NCBI RefSeq assembly: GCF_021655555.1
Contig: NZ_AP023086.1
Span: forward strand, 868,001-932,000
Length of the DNA stretch: 64,000 nt
From: Marinagarivorans cellulosilyticus
GTDB lineage: Bacteria; Pseudomonadota; Gammaproteobacteria; Pseudomonadales; Cellvibrionaceae
Direction: 5' to 3'
In this document: positions 51,274 through 60,830 of the stretch, piece by piece
Numbering within the stretch: position 1 is the first letter of the stretch
How the letters are laid out: each line of letters starts with the position of its first letter
Translations under genes and position numbers: made by a program
The notes under the pieces: generated by a model
The model's input: the letters and a program-made list of their open reading frames with translations, nothing else
Databases searched by the model: none
What the model was told of the DNA's origin: nothing

Positions 51274-51343
51274 GAGTATGTAGGTCGTTAGATATATGTT
51301 AATTGGGGCGAACCCTGCTTGGTTGAATACTGAATTGTGGGTT

Positions 51344-51433
51344 GCTCTAAAAATTGTAATTTTTTGTGTCAGAGCAAGGGGCAGAAGTTGCTGCTGGCAA
51401 CTTCTGCATTTCCTCCATCCGTGGAGATCAACC
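51344..51433 (-). repeat. dispersed repeat R1, full copy, inverted
   Basis: The reverse complement of this stretch begins TTGATCTCCACGGATGGAGG and ends AAAAATTACAATTTTTAGAG, matching 31738-31830 at most positions, including TGCTCTGACACAAAAAATTA against TGCTCTCACATAAAAAATTA. It lies in the gap between the small membrane protein and the GH11-like gene. Confidence 0.7.
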
Positions 51434-51637
51434 AGTTGATGCAGCTCTCGATATTATGCTTCTCGATAACGGCTCCTCGACATTGTGCTCCTTATTAGTG
51501 GTATTTTTTCTGTATTCTATGTAACTTTTGTTATGCCGCTCTAGTTTAGTGCAGCTTAATCACATAAAAATATAACCGCTACGGCTGTGCAGAGCCATTC
51601 TAATGTAAGGCGCGCTTAGTAGAGAGTGGGGCGCCCT

Positions 51638-52462
51638 TTAAGGCGCCGCATCCCATACTCGGCCAGAGGCTGTGCCATCTTTAGGTGGGTTAAATACTTC
51701 AACAGCCATTACTTGATATGTTGGGTCGTCACTGGCATCGAAGTTATTCATGTCTGGTAAAATCCAGCCAGTATCTTCCCAGGCTTTAACGTGATCAGAA
51801 AATATAATTTTATAATCTTTCCCGAGCGGTAGTGGCTTATTAGGCATGCTCCAGTATTGATAAAAAGTTGCGATGTTATTAATCGAGGGTTTTTGATCGC
51901 GCGTTGTGCGGTAGGTGGAATATTCAATACCGTTGCTCGTAAAGGTTTTACCAAATGTGCCATTATCGCTAGGTTGATAGGCGCTGCTCCATCTTTGCAA
52001 AATGTAATACTCTACGAGGTGTGCAGGGTTTGATTCTGGCATATCTTTATCATATCCCCAGCCGTATAGCGTAATAAAATTTGCGCCACTGTCTTCATTA
52101 AAGCGGTATCCGATTACTCGGTCTTCATCACCATAATGCCAGCCAGGGCCGCCCACATAATTATAACCGCCCCCTTGCCATTTTACGCTGAAGGCGCCAT
52201 CGGTACTCAGGTTTAACGAGGCAGAGCCGCCATCCTTCCAGTGGGTAAAGAAAAAGTCGCCAACATGGCCGGTTGCGTGGTTTTGGGTTAGCAGAATAGG
52301 GCGGGTATATTTTTGGGTGTAAGCTGCAAACTTATCGATAGAAGCGCCGGTTGATTTAGCTTGGTGGCTAAGTTCTTCTGACTTGTCTGTTGCTGTTGTG
52401 CAGCCAGCAAGGCCTAATACCCCAGAAATTATAAGGGTATAAATGGGTAAAGGGGTTTTCAA
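51638..52462 (-). CDS. lipoprotein GH11-like endo-1,4-beta-xylanase
   Basis: The start is a TTG at 52460-52462, with GGAGGA seven bases upstream. The lipoprotein signal is MKTPLPIYTLIISGVLGLAGC. The GH11 pattern is present: GGGYNYVGGPGWHYG, ITLYGWGYDKDMPESNPAHLVEYYILQRWSSAYQPSD with the nucleophile Glu in LVEYYI, and the second Glu in MAVEVFNPPKDG. The loop before LVEYYI is longer than in typical xylanases (usually TRNPLVEYY). A lipid-anchored GH11 is unusual; it may act at the cell surface on xylan fragments. The sensor gene upstream on the same strand may control it. Confidence 0.8.
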   Translation of the reverse strand: MKTPLPIYTLIISGVLGLAGCTTATDKSEELSHQAKSTGASIDKFAAYTQKYTRPILLTQNHATGHVGDFFFTHWKDGGSASLNLSTDGAFSVKWQGGGYNYVGGPGWHYGDEDRVIGYRFNEDSGANFITLYGWGYDKDMPESNPAHLVEYYILQRWSSAYQPSDNGTFGKTFTSNGIEYSTYRTTRDQKPSINNIATFYQYWSMPNKPLPLGKDYKIIFSDHVKAWEDTGWILPDMNNFDASDDPTYQVMAVEVFNPPKDGTASGRVWDAAP

Positions 52463-52759
52463 ATTGCCATCCTCCAGCTTTTAGTGGGCTATATGCCGTG
52501 GTTGTGTAGACTCGTAAAAATGTATTAAAGCTCTTACTCTTAAACAATAGTCGATGTTATCGGTTTAGTGGGCGCCGACGGTCAAAATACACCGTCTAAT
52601 AGGATGATAATAGTCTAAAAGCGACATCGCCATACCTATTGTAGGGCGTTACCAAAATCTTATTGTTACGATCCATCACGGTCAACCTTTGGTTAATCCT
52701 GGCGTCTACTTGGGCACTGTGGGCCTGCCGCTGAAATAATACTAGTTGCGCGCTTCATT

Positions 52760-55700
52760 TTACTTCTCATACGAGATCTCTAGATAATGTGATGGCGCAA
52801 GAGTAATAACTAATTCAAAAGGGGTGTATCCTTTTACTGTGGCAGTATCTTTGAGTAAATTTAGCCGTATGTTACCGCCGATGCTTTCTAAGAATTTTTT
52901 CACGGCGTCCATTCCTACGCCTCGGCCAGAAATCTCGCTTACGGTTTCTTTGGTGGATGTGCCTGAATTAAAAATCAGGTTTGCGATATCTTGCTCGGAG
53001 ATGTCGTCTTGCTCCCCCCAAATTTTCATTTGCACTCCTTTTTTAAACAGCGCCTGAGTATTTATCCCTTTACCGTCATCGGTTATGGTAATTGTAATTT
53101 CATTGTTTTTTCGTTGGCTTACGATGTGTATATGCCCCTGCGGATCTTTACCCAAAACCTCTCGCTCAGCGGGTGGTTCTATTCCGTGATCTAAGCTGTT
53201 TCTCAAAATGTGTGCAAATACATGATTAATAGTTTCGTGGGCTTCCGTGCGAATACGTATATTTTGATCATCAAATGTTACTTTAGGCTCGCTTTTCTCT
53301 AAAAGAACGGCAATCGACGGAAGTGATTTTACAATTTCGTTGATAACTTCACTTAAGGGGGAAGAAAGCGATATGTTTAATAACATATTGGCTGATTGTA
53401 AGTCAGTCGAAGATTTTATCGATGGGAATGCTTTGAAGGTGCGTGAAATGTAGCGTTGCATAGAGTGTAATGCGGAGGCGCTAACCATGATTTTATCGTG
53501 GCTTGAATTATTTCCTCGGCCTAGTATGAAGTGATAAACCTGATGGTATTCACTAATGGCTTCTTCTATTGAGTCTAAATCGCGTAAAAGCCTATTCTTA
53601 TCCCATTGTGCTTCGGTGTTGTTTTTTAGTTGATTGTAATAAGTTTCAACATTGTGCGCCACATCGCTACAGTACTTTAAATCATAGGTTCTGCAGTTCC
53701 CCTTAATTGTATGCATATTGCGGAATAGTAGGGCGATGGTTTCTGTGTCTTTTTCGTTACATTTTTTAATTTTTTCACGGTTTTCGGCAATAAATTCTTC
53801 AGTGCTTTGTTCAAACGCTAGGTATTTGTTTTCCGGTATTTTAATGACTTGGGATATAATATCTAGCTCTCTCTTTTGGCTAGAAGCCTCAGCCTCGGCT
53901 TCCTTCAATGCGGTCACATCCCTAACCGATACCATGAGCTTTGCGATTATATCGCCCTGTAAAATAGGGTCCCAATCAAGAGATAAATGTTGGATTTTGC
54001 CGTTTCTTGTTGCGGTGTAATCTGTTGGCAGGGCGTGTGAATTAAAGGAAAAATTAATCGCATCTTCACCAATTGTTGCGTTGAGTGCTTCTTTTGCTTG
54101 GTTTAGTGCGTCTGTACCAATATCTGCACCTTCAAAAAGCAAGTCTATGGCGCATTGCCCTGCAATAGCTTTGGTGGAAAAAATGTGTTCTAAATATGCA
54201 GAATACTCTGGGTGAATGTTGCCGTTAGCCTCCACAGTGAACAACCCTTGCCGCATATTGCCAAGCATAGCTTGTATATCATTATTTTTAATGGCAAGTT
54301 CTTTTGTGCGCTCTGTAACTTTGGCCTCTAATAGTCGGTTTTGCTCTTCAATAAGTCTACGTTTTTGGCGTTGTTTATTAACAAAGTGGGTGATCATTCC
54401 TAAAATGATAAATGCATACAGCGTATAGGCCCACCAAGTTTCCCAAGGGGGTGGCAGTTGAATGATGCGTAACTCTTTTCCTGATTCGTTCCATGCGCCA
54501 TCGTTATTACTTGCCTTTACCTTCAGCACATAGGTGCCTGCATCTAAATTGGTGTACTTAGCTCGTCGTTCGGTCCCGGCATTAACCCAACCAGCATCAA
54601 AGCCTTCAAGCATGTAAGCGTATTGGTTTTTACCCGAGTCGCGAAACCCTAACGCGGCGAAGTCGATTTCAAAGATAGATTGCTTGTAATTCAGTATTAG
54701 TTCTTCGGTTATATTAATGCTTTTATCGAGCAGGCTATTATTCGGTTTTATTGGGACTTGTTCGGAGTTTACTTTTAAGTTGGTGAATACCACCGGTGGG
54801 AGGAAAGCGTTGTCGCTCATCTCTTTAGTTTTATAGATCCGCAAGCCTTTTTTACCGCCGAATATTGCTTCGGCGTTTTTTGTCATGAGTGCTGCGGTGT
54901 AGTTGAAGCCGCCAATAAGTTTACCGCTATCGCGGTTGTAGTTTTTAACGCGTTTTGAATCTGGGTCAAACATGACTACGCCGCTATTGGTACCCATCCA
55001 AAGCTGGCCATTAGGGTCTTCTATAATGCTTCGAATGGAATCATCAAAGAAGCCGTCGGCTTTTCCGTAGGTGGTAAAGCTTTTGGTTTTGCGATCAAAT
55101 AGGTTTAACCCTTCGTTTGTGCCAAACCACATGCGATTTTTACTGTCTTCAAAAATACTAAGTACAGAGGGGTTGCTAATAGATTTTCTGTTATTAAGTT
55201 CTGGCATAAAGGCGTTAAAGCGTCCATTTTCGCGCTCTAACCAATTTAGCCCTCCTACTGTGCCAACCCAAAAGACGCCCTCGCTGTCTTCGTAGACCGT
55301 CCACACTTGGTTGCTCGATAAAGAGCCTGGTTCGCTTGTTGTAATATAGTGAGTAAAATCACCAGTCTCGCGGTTGTAGCGATTGAGCCCACCTTCGTGC
55401 GTGCAAATCCAGATAGTGCCGGATTTATCTTCATAAATGCACCAGACTTTGTCGTTGTTTAACTTTTTTGAATGCGAAATAGGTAATGTCGTTGCACGTT
55501 TGGCATCGTGGGGAAGTCGTGTGATCTTATTTTGATTGTCTAGTTCGACCTGGAAGGCTCCACCGGCCCAAGTTCCGCCCCATAGAATATTTTTGGAATC
55601 AAGGAATAACGATAGTACCGCTGGGGCTCCAATAGTATTGGGGTTTTCTTTGCTGTGTTTATAGTGTGTGAAAGTTTTATTCGTTCTGTCAAAGTAATCT

Positions 55701-56869
55701 AAACCGCCGCCATCTGTGCCTGCCCAAATATTGCCGTTGGCATCTTCCTCAATATCCATGACGGATATGTGAGATAAGCTGGTGGGGTTTGCCGCGTCTG
55801 GGGTGTAAGCACTAATTGCGGCACTTGATTTGTCGAAAAAATTAACTCCGCTGGGGTAGTTGCCCACCCATAAATCGCCATTGCTATCTTCGATAACGGT
55901 GCGCACAACGCTCGAATTTAAAGAACTCGCCCGTCCAGGCTCATTTTTAAATTGCACGAAAGTTTCTGTTTCAGGGGAAAACATATTTAGGCCACCACCA
56001 TCTGTTGCAATCCAAATGTGGCCGTCTTTCGATTCTGAAAGCCACCAGATGTCACCGCCAGAAAAACTGTTTTTATCGCCGTCTATATGGCTATATCGCT
56101 TATAGCGCTGTGTATTTGGGTCAAAGTGAATAAGGCCGCGATCTGTGCCTAGCCACATATCCCCTTTTTTGCTGAATAGGATTGATGAAACGCCATTATC
56201 TGGCTCGGAATCTGGAGCGGCAGCATAGGGCCGGAAATTTTTAATATGGCCATTTTCTGGGTTGTAGCGATCCAATCCACTGGCGGTACCGATCCACAAA
56301 TAGCCCTGCCCTGCAGTGATGCTATTTATTCTGCCGGGGCTAAGCCCGTCGCTGGTGCGTAACAAAAGACCAGCCCCAGTATCGCGGTCTACAATGTATA
56401 CGCCGCCGAATGTAGACACAGCTATTCGGCCGTCGTCTAACTCGGCGATGCGCCTTGCGCCGACAGAGGATAAAGGCGCATCTTTTAAACTTGTGTGATC
56501 AGGTAAGCGCCTAAGCAGTTCGACTTCTTTGTCGTACCAAAGTGGCCCTCTAATCGAGGCAACCCAGAGCACGCCGTGCTTATCTTCGAAAATGTGAGGG
56601 ACTACCCCGACTGATTTTGGTTTTCCGCTGGGGTCGTCTTGATTAATTTCCCCAATGCTTTTAAAGCTATAACCGTCGTATCGGATGAGCGCGCTCTCGC
56701 CGCCCATCCATATAAAACCGTCGATGTCTTGGTGCAACGATAATGTTACACCCAGCACAACATCTTTGTTTTCAAGTATATGTTGAAAGCTTATTTTACT
56801 TGAGTATAACTGGGCGCTAATTTGCGAGGATGTTATTGCGAATAGAAGTAAGAGGATGAACTTTTTCAT
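52760..56869 (-). CDS. giant sensor: Reg_prop propellers, Y_Y_Y, PAS-like, Hpt and CheA-type ATPase
   Basis: I start at the ATG at 56867-56869 (MKKFILLLLFAITSSQISAQ, a signal peptide), about 1369 residues. Two periplasmic beta-propellers of Reg_prop repeats (about 25-680; repeats of the type IWIATDGGGLNMF) are followed by a Y_Y_Y domain (about 700-800), a membrane helix (about 805-830), a PAS-like domain (870-990), an Hpt domain with phosphorylatable His1053 in RNMHTIKGN, and a CheA-type ATPase (NSLDHGIE, DDGKGIN, GRGVGMDAV). In Bacteroidota hybrid systems this input drives a HisKA kinase; here an Hpt/CheA output replaces it. No receiver domain is present. The GH11 gene downstream suggests glycan sensing. 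Confidence 0.88.
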   Translation of the reverse strand: MKKFILLLLFAITSSQISAQLYSSKISFQHILENKDVVLGVTLSLHQDIDGFIWMGGESALIRYDGYSFKSIGEINQDDPSGKPKSVGVVPHIFEDKHGVLWVASIRGPLWYDKEVELLRRLPDHTSLKDAPLSSVGARRIAELDDGRIAVSTFGGVYIVDRDTGAGLLLRTSDGLSPGRINSITAGQGYLWIGTASGLDRYNPENGHIKNFRPYAAAPDSEPDNGVSSILFSKKGDMWLGTDRGLIHFDPNTQRYKRYSHIDGDKNSFSGGDIWWLSESKDGHIWIATDGGGLNMFSPETETFVQFKNEPGRASSLNSSVVRTVIEDSNGDLWVGNYPSGVNFFDKSSAAISAYTPDAANPTSLSHISVMDIEEDANGNIWAGTDGGGLDYFDRTNKTFTHYKHSKENPNTIGAPAVLSLFLDSKNILWGGTWAGGAFQVELDNQNKITRLPHDAKRATTLPISHSKKLNNDKVWCIYEDKSGTIWICTHEGGLNRYNRETGDFTHYITTSEPGSLSSNQVWTVYEDSEGVFWVGTVGGLNWLERENGRFNAFMPELNNRKSISNPSVLSIFEDSKNRMWFGTNEGLNLFDRKTKSFTTYGKADGFFDDSIRSIIEDPNGQLWMGTNSGVVMFDPDSKRVKNYNRDSGKLIGGFNYTAALMTKNAEAIFGGKKGLRIYKTKEMSDNAFLPPVVFTNLKVNSEQVPIKPNNSLLDKSINITEELILNYKQSIFEIDFAALGFRDSGKNQYAYMLEGFDAGWVNAGTERRAKYTNLDAGTYVLKVKASNNDGAWNESGKELRIIQLPPPWETWWAYTLYAFIILGMITHFVNKQRQKRRLIEEQNRLLEAKVTERTKELAIKNNDIQAMLGNMRQGLFTVEANGNIHPEYSAYLEHIFSTKAIAGQCAIDLLFEGADIGTDALNQAKEALNATIGEDAINFSFNSHALPTDYTATRNGKIQHLSLDWDPILQGDIIAKLMVSVRDVTALKEAEAEASSQKRELDIISQVIKIPENKYLAFEQSTEEFIAENREKIKKCNEKDTETIALLFRNMHTIKGNCRTYDLKYCSDVAHNVETYYNQLKNNTEAQWDKNRLLRDLDSIEEAISEYHQVYHFILGRGNNSSHDKIMVSASALHSMQRYISRTFKAFPSIKSSTDLQSANMLLNISLSSPLSEVINEIVKSLPSIAVLLEKSEPKVTFDDQNIRIRTEAHETINHVFAHILRNSLDHGIEPPAEREVLGKDPQGHIHIVSQRKNNEITITITDDGKGINTQALFKKGVQMKIWGEQDDISEQDIANLIFNSGTSTKETVSEISGRGVGMDAVKKFLESIGGNIRLNLLKDTATVKGYTPFELVITLAPSHYLEISYEK

Positions 56870-57433
56870 ATCTTTATTCTGCATTGGCCCATAAATAGAT
56901 TCGGTGAATGTTGGAGCATGCCATAGCTGCATAAGCCCCGGAATATCGCGTTTAACCGAGAAACCATGGTTGAAAGCTGCAAAAATGCGTATTCCGTTGG
57001 TGCGTATGGCGCGCAGTAAAAATGGTTAGTCACCTTTTTGGTAATGAATCATTTCGACTGCGCGTCAGGTGCGCCGAAGGGATGCGTAGGCTTTGATGGT
57101 CCAACTACGTTCTCTAGGTTTAATTAGTATAGGTAAGAATGCCATTCAAGCGAGCTTGCGGCCGCTTTGCCAAAGGCTTTTTGATGAATTGTGGCAAGAG
57201 GGCGAAATAGGTAATACCAATGAATTTTAGGCATGCGCTCATATGCCTAAAATATTGTTCATTTTTGTGTAAATTCAGAAGGGTTAGGTTCCCTAGGCAG
57301 AGGCCTGATTTTTTATGGGCTTGTAGGGTAATTATGATTAAATGTTAATATCGTAAGTTCTTCCGAGTACGCTCTTGCTTACGGAAGGTTATAACGTTGG
57401 GGGCTGTTAATAGCTTAAATGCGGTTTTAGGTA
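56870..57433. other. intergenic region between the sensor and gltS
   Basis: A gap of about 560 bases with no supported gene. The first 60 bases lie in an in-frame extension of the sensor frame that I do not believe is translated. Nothing else is recognised. Confidence 0.4.
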
Positions 57434-58630
57434 TCACAATAAATTCAAAAAGAATTTAATAATAATAGCATTGGTGATATCGATAAAAAATGCGCCTACA
57501 AGCGGAACAATTATAAAGGCTTTAGGGGCCGCGCCGTATTTTTTAGTGACGGCCGTCATGTTGGCAATGGCTGTGGGCGTGGCTCCCATAACTAAACCTG
57601 CATAACCCGAGGCAGCTACAGCGGCGTTGTAGTCGCGGCCTAGTACATTGAATACAACAAAGATGACATAGCCCGCTGCCACTAATACCTGCGCTACCAG
57701 CAACAGTAATATAGGGCCAGCTAAGTCAATTAATGTCCAAAGCTGTAGCCCCATTAAAGACATCGCTAAAAATAGGCTTAAGCTTAAATCGGAAATTAGC
57801 GCTAAGGATGGCGAACCTGTAGGCCAGTCGATATTCTTAAGGGCATAAGGAACGGTATTTGTTAATAAGATGCCGACAAACAGGCACGATACAAACGTAG
57901 GGAGCTGTAAACCGAAGCTTGCAATAAATTGATCTAACTGTATACCCAAGCCTGTTGTAATTGTGATCACTAAAATAGAAATAAGAATTGAGTCTACATC
58001 AATAGCTCTATTGCTGGATTTATCGGTTACCCCTACGGTAATATTTTGGGGTTGGTAGGCATCTAGTTTATGTTTGTTAATAAGGTGTTTAGCAATGGGG
58101 CCGCCGATGATTCCACCAAGCACCAAACCAAAGGTAGCACACGCAATACCAATTTCCATTGCGTTGTGTACAGCGTAATCACTCACAAAAGAAGGCGCCC
58201 AAGCGATGGCAGTACCATGGCCTCCGCTTAATGCTATCGACCCACCTAATACGCCCACTGCCGAGGGCAGTGCCGTAACTTGGCTAATGGCAAGGCCTGT
58301 AAGATTTTGTATAAACAAATAGCCAATGGCCATAACCAGTAAAAGGGCTAAGCTTTTTCCTCCTTGTAATAAAGTGATCAGGCGAGAAGATAATCCTATA
58401 GTGGAGAAAAAAACAATCAGCATGGCATCGCGAAAGTCTAATTGAAAGCGCACTTCAATATTGGCGCTAAAGTAAATTAGGCCAAGCAGTAAAGAGACGA
58501 GTACTCCGCCGGTAACGGGCTCTGGAATATTGTATTCCTGCAGAGGCTTAATGTGCTTGTTGAGCAACTTACCTAAAAAAAGTACCAGTATGGCAATTAT
58601 TACTGTTTGGCGTTCAGAAAGCTCTAACAC
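57434..58630 (-). CDS. gltS: sodium/glutamate symporter GltS
   Basis: The 398-residue protein has the GltS layout: ten or more membrane helices in two inverted halves, with the pore-loop motifs LSGGHGTAIAWAP (first half) and GLVMGATPTAIANM (second half). These hold the Na+ and glutamate sites. Start GTG at 58628-58630 with a GAGGT ribosome site. It imports glutamate with sodium. It lies downstream of the lipase-like gene on the same strand, 48 bases away. Confidence 0.93.
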   Translation of the reverse strand: MLELSERQTVIIAILVLFLGKLLNKHIKPLQEYNIPEPVTGGVLVSLLLGLIYFSANIEVRFQLDFRDAMLIVFFSTIGLSSRLITLLQGGKSLALLLVMAIGYLFIQNLTGLAISQVTALPSAVGVLGGSIALSGGHGTAIAWAPSFVSDYAVHNAMEIGIACATFGLVLGGIIGGPIAKHLINKHKLDAYQPQNITVGVTDKSSNRAIDVDSILISILVITITTGLGIQLDQFIASFGLQLPTFVSCLFVGILLTNTVPYALKNIDWPTGSPSLALISDLSLSLFLAMSLMGLQLWTLIDLAGPILLLLVAQVLVAAGYVIFVVFNVLGRDYNAAVAASGYAGLVMGATPTAIANMTAVTKKYGAAPKAFIIVPLVGAFFIDITNAIIIKFFLNLL

Positions 58631-58677
58631 GTAAACCTCGGTTAAGCGGTATTAATCTAATTTTGTTAAACGATGAC

Positions 58678-59922
58678 TTAATACTGCTTTAGTAGTGTAT
58701 TGAAATAGCTGATGAAATCTGCCTGGCTTAGTATTCCTGCATGTTGCGCTTCAAACCCTTGCACGTGAGTGGCTTCATTTTGTAACGATTGTGAAAGCTG
58801 GCTATTTAATGGCACTACGCCATCGCCATCTTCGCCAGGTAGGTAAGAAAATACCATTTGATAAGGTATTTCTTTAGGCCATTGCCATGAGTGCACGGTT
58901 TGTACAAATTCGCTGTTTCGTGCAACATCGCGCCAAGAAGGAATAACAATTGGTGACGACTTTACACCTTTGGCTGCGCTATCCATTCCGTAAAGAGGGC
59001 TGTTAATTGTCATAACCATTGCCAGCTTAACGCTGTATACGCTTGCTTGGTGTTTCATGACAAATGAGCGGGTCATAAGCCCACCCATGCTGTGTGCAAT
59101 AATAATAACTTTATCTACTGGGTGTTGCTTTTGAATTTGTAATAGTGCTTGATCGAAGTAGTCGCTGATAAGTTCTAGCCTAACCCCGCTGGCATAATTT
59201 AAAACCCAAGGCTGAAAACGGCTACGGTCTACAGAGGCAATAAGTTCTTTAAAATCTAGGCTGCTCCCCATAATACCGTGAACAAAAATAACCGGTGTTT
59301 TCTCTTTTTCAAAAGGTTGTAGCATCATTAGGCCGCCACCAAATTCATTGGTGTAATCTACTGGTCGCCAAAAGCCCATTAGAGCATTTTCGCGCGAAAA
59401 CATAGGATCTTGGAGTGATGTGACCTTACCTATATTGGCATAGGCTCTACTGGTGGATTTATGCAATTTACTGCTAGAGCCTCTACTTGCAATGGCGCCT
59501 TTGATGGTCAATGGAGCAATCTTGAGTGTCTCGTTTGGTTGTATTGTAAATTTTGTTGGCTGGCTATTTTCAATACCTGAGTACGTTGCCGGTTCACCCG
59601 GTTGGTATGCACCATCTCCGTTTGAATCTACAAATGCAGCGACATGGTAGGTGCCAGCAAGCACGCTGAATTTGTAATGCCGATTGGCCGACAGTAGTGA
59701 TTGCTTAACTATTTTAAAGTGCTGCCCTTGAGGCTCAATGAGAGTGGCATACACCGTGGTGCCAAGGGTGGCGGGGACATTGATGGTGCCACTTACAGAA
59801 CCAAGGCTTTCTACGATCTCTGATTGTTCTTTAATGGCCATTAAAGAACAGCCCGTTAGCAGCAACGAAATAAATATTGCGGCGCAGCCATAGCGAGTAG
59901 ATGTAAATAGGTCAAATTTCAT
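58678..59922 (-). CDS. lipoprotein with alpha/beta hydrolase (lipase-like) domain
   Basis: The lipoprotein signal is MKFDLFTSTRYGCAAIFISL with LLTGC as the lipobox. Residues of about 45-130 form a beta-sandwich (TINVPATLGTTVYATLIEPQGQHF, YHVAAFVDSNGDGAYQPGEP, with a calcium-like D-x-N-x-D loop). The hydrolase domain starts at about 205: PVIFVHGIMGSSLDF (oxyanion), nucleophile in IIIAHSMGGLM, and His in VQGFEAQHAGI. This is like a triacylglycerol lipase of the PGAP1/LipA type. It precedes gltS on the same strand. Confidence 0.82.
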   Translation of the reverse strand: MKFDLFTSTRYGCAAIFISLLLTGCSLMAIKEQSEIVESLGSVSGTINVPATLGTTVYATLIEPQGQHFKIVKQSLLSANRHYKFSVLAGTYHVAAFVDSNGDGAYQPGEPATYSGIENSQPTKFTIQPNETLKIAPLTIKGAIASRGSSSKLHKSTSRAYANIGKVTSLQDPMFSRENALMGFWRPVDYTNEFGGGLMMLQPFEKEKTPVIFVHGIMGSSLDFKELIASVDRSRFQPWVLNYASGVRLELISDYFDQALLQIQKQHPVDKVIIIAHSMGGLMTRSFVMKHQASVYSVKLAMVMTINSPLYGMDSAAKGVKSSPIVIPSWRDVARNSEFVQTVHSWQWPKEIPYQMVFSYLPGEDGDGVVPLNSQLSQSLQNEATHVQGFEAQHAGILSQADFISYFNTLLKQY

Positions 59923-60174
59923 TCGGAGTCCCTTTATCTTTTGTATGCCGCCAAGCTTTATTTACAGAAAACCAGAGGGGGAAGGTTTGGTGTATATGCA
60001 AGCGTAGCGATAGTTAGTGCGGTTATGGCTAACTATATCGTACGCCAAGGGCAAATCCTATGCTCGATAAGATGTGGAGCTTGGATGTGATCAGTGATGT
60101 AGCAAAGGGAGGGTAGGGCGATAGCGGCATTGGCGTGTTTACAGCCAGTGCCGCCCGTTTAACTTACTACTAGC

Positions 60175-60669
60175 TTAGCGCTTGCGTTTGCTTCTTTCTG
60201 CGGCAAGTTGCAATGCTTGTTCTTGTTGTTCTGGCGTCAGTATTGCAAATACTTGGGCGTGTAGTTCTGCCCGTTTTAATATCGCGCTTTCTACCGCGGC
60301 GGCTTTTTGCGCTGCAATGTTCGCGACGGATTCACTGTAGTCAGCAGCATATGGGTTAAGCTGGTTAATAGATAAGCCTTGGCTGCGCTCTGGCCGTTCG
60401 GCCCTCGCTTGTTCGTGCAGGGCTTTAATTGCCTCGATTTGGTCGTAAGATAAGTCTAACGCTTTGGCCATACGCTTGAGATGTTTTTTAGCATGCTTTG
60501 CTTTGTGCTCACGTGGGCTATGCTTTTGTGAGTGTTTGTCCATGCTGGTCGTAGTGGCTTCATCGGTGGTGGTGTTGTTATTGTTGTGGGCATAAGCATA
60601 AGTACCTGCCGCCAATGTTGATGTCGCTAATGTTGATGTTGCTAATAAAGTTATCAGTAATTTTTTCAT
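60175..60669 (-). CDS. Spy/CpxP-like periplasmic protein (LTxxQ)
   Basis: A signal peptide (MKKLLITLLATSTLATSTLA) precedes a His/Thr-rich stretch (HNNNNTTTDEATTTSMDKHSQ) and a helical, Arg/Ala/Gln-rich domain with the LTxxQ motif LTPEQQEQALQL. Spy and CpxP are envelope stress chaperones that bind misfolded proteins and damp the CpxA kinase. A CpxRA-like pair lies 1.7 kb away, across an IS4 element, which supports this assignment. The His-rich stretch may bind metals. Confidence 0.78.
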   Translation of the reverse strand: MKKLLITLLATSTLATSTLAAGTYAYAHNNNNTTTDEATTTSMDKHSQKHSPREHKAKHAKKHLKRMAKALDLSYDQIEAIKALHEQARAERPERSQGLSINQLNPYAADYSESVANIAAQKAAAVESAILKRAELHAQVFAILTPEQQEQALQLAAERSKRKR

Positions 60670-60830
60670 TGTATTTACCTTTAGTCATCTTGGGTTTTGC
60701 GGTTGGTCGTACTGGTTGCTCGTCGCCATACGCTGTTGGCTAAGCCTTGTGCGTAAGTCGTACTGAGTAGGGTTCCAGTATGCCTAGGCCTTTTGCAAAC
60801 TAGGGTTAAGGCTGTGTAAAGTTATGTAAA

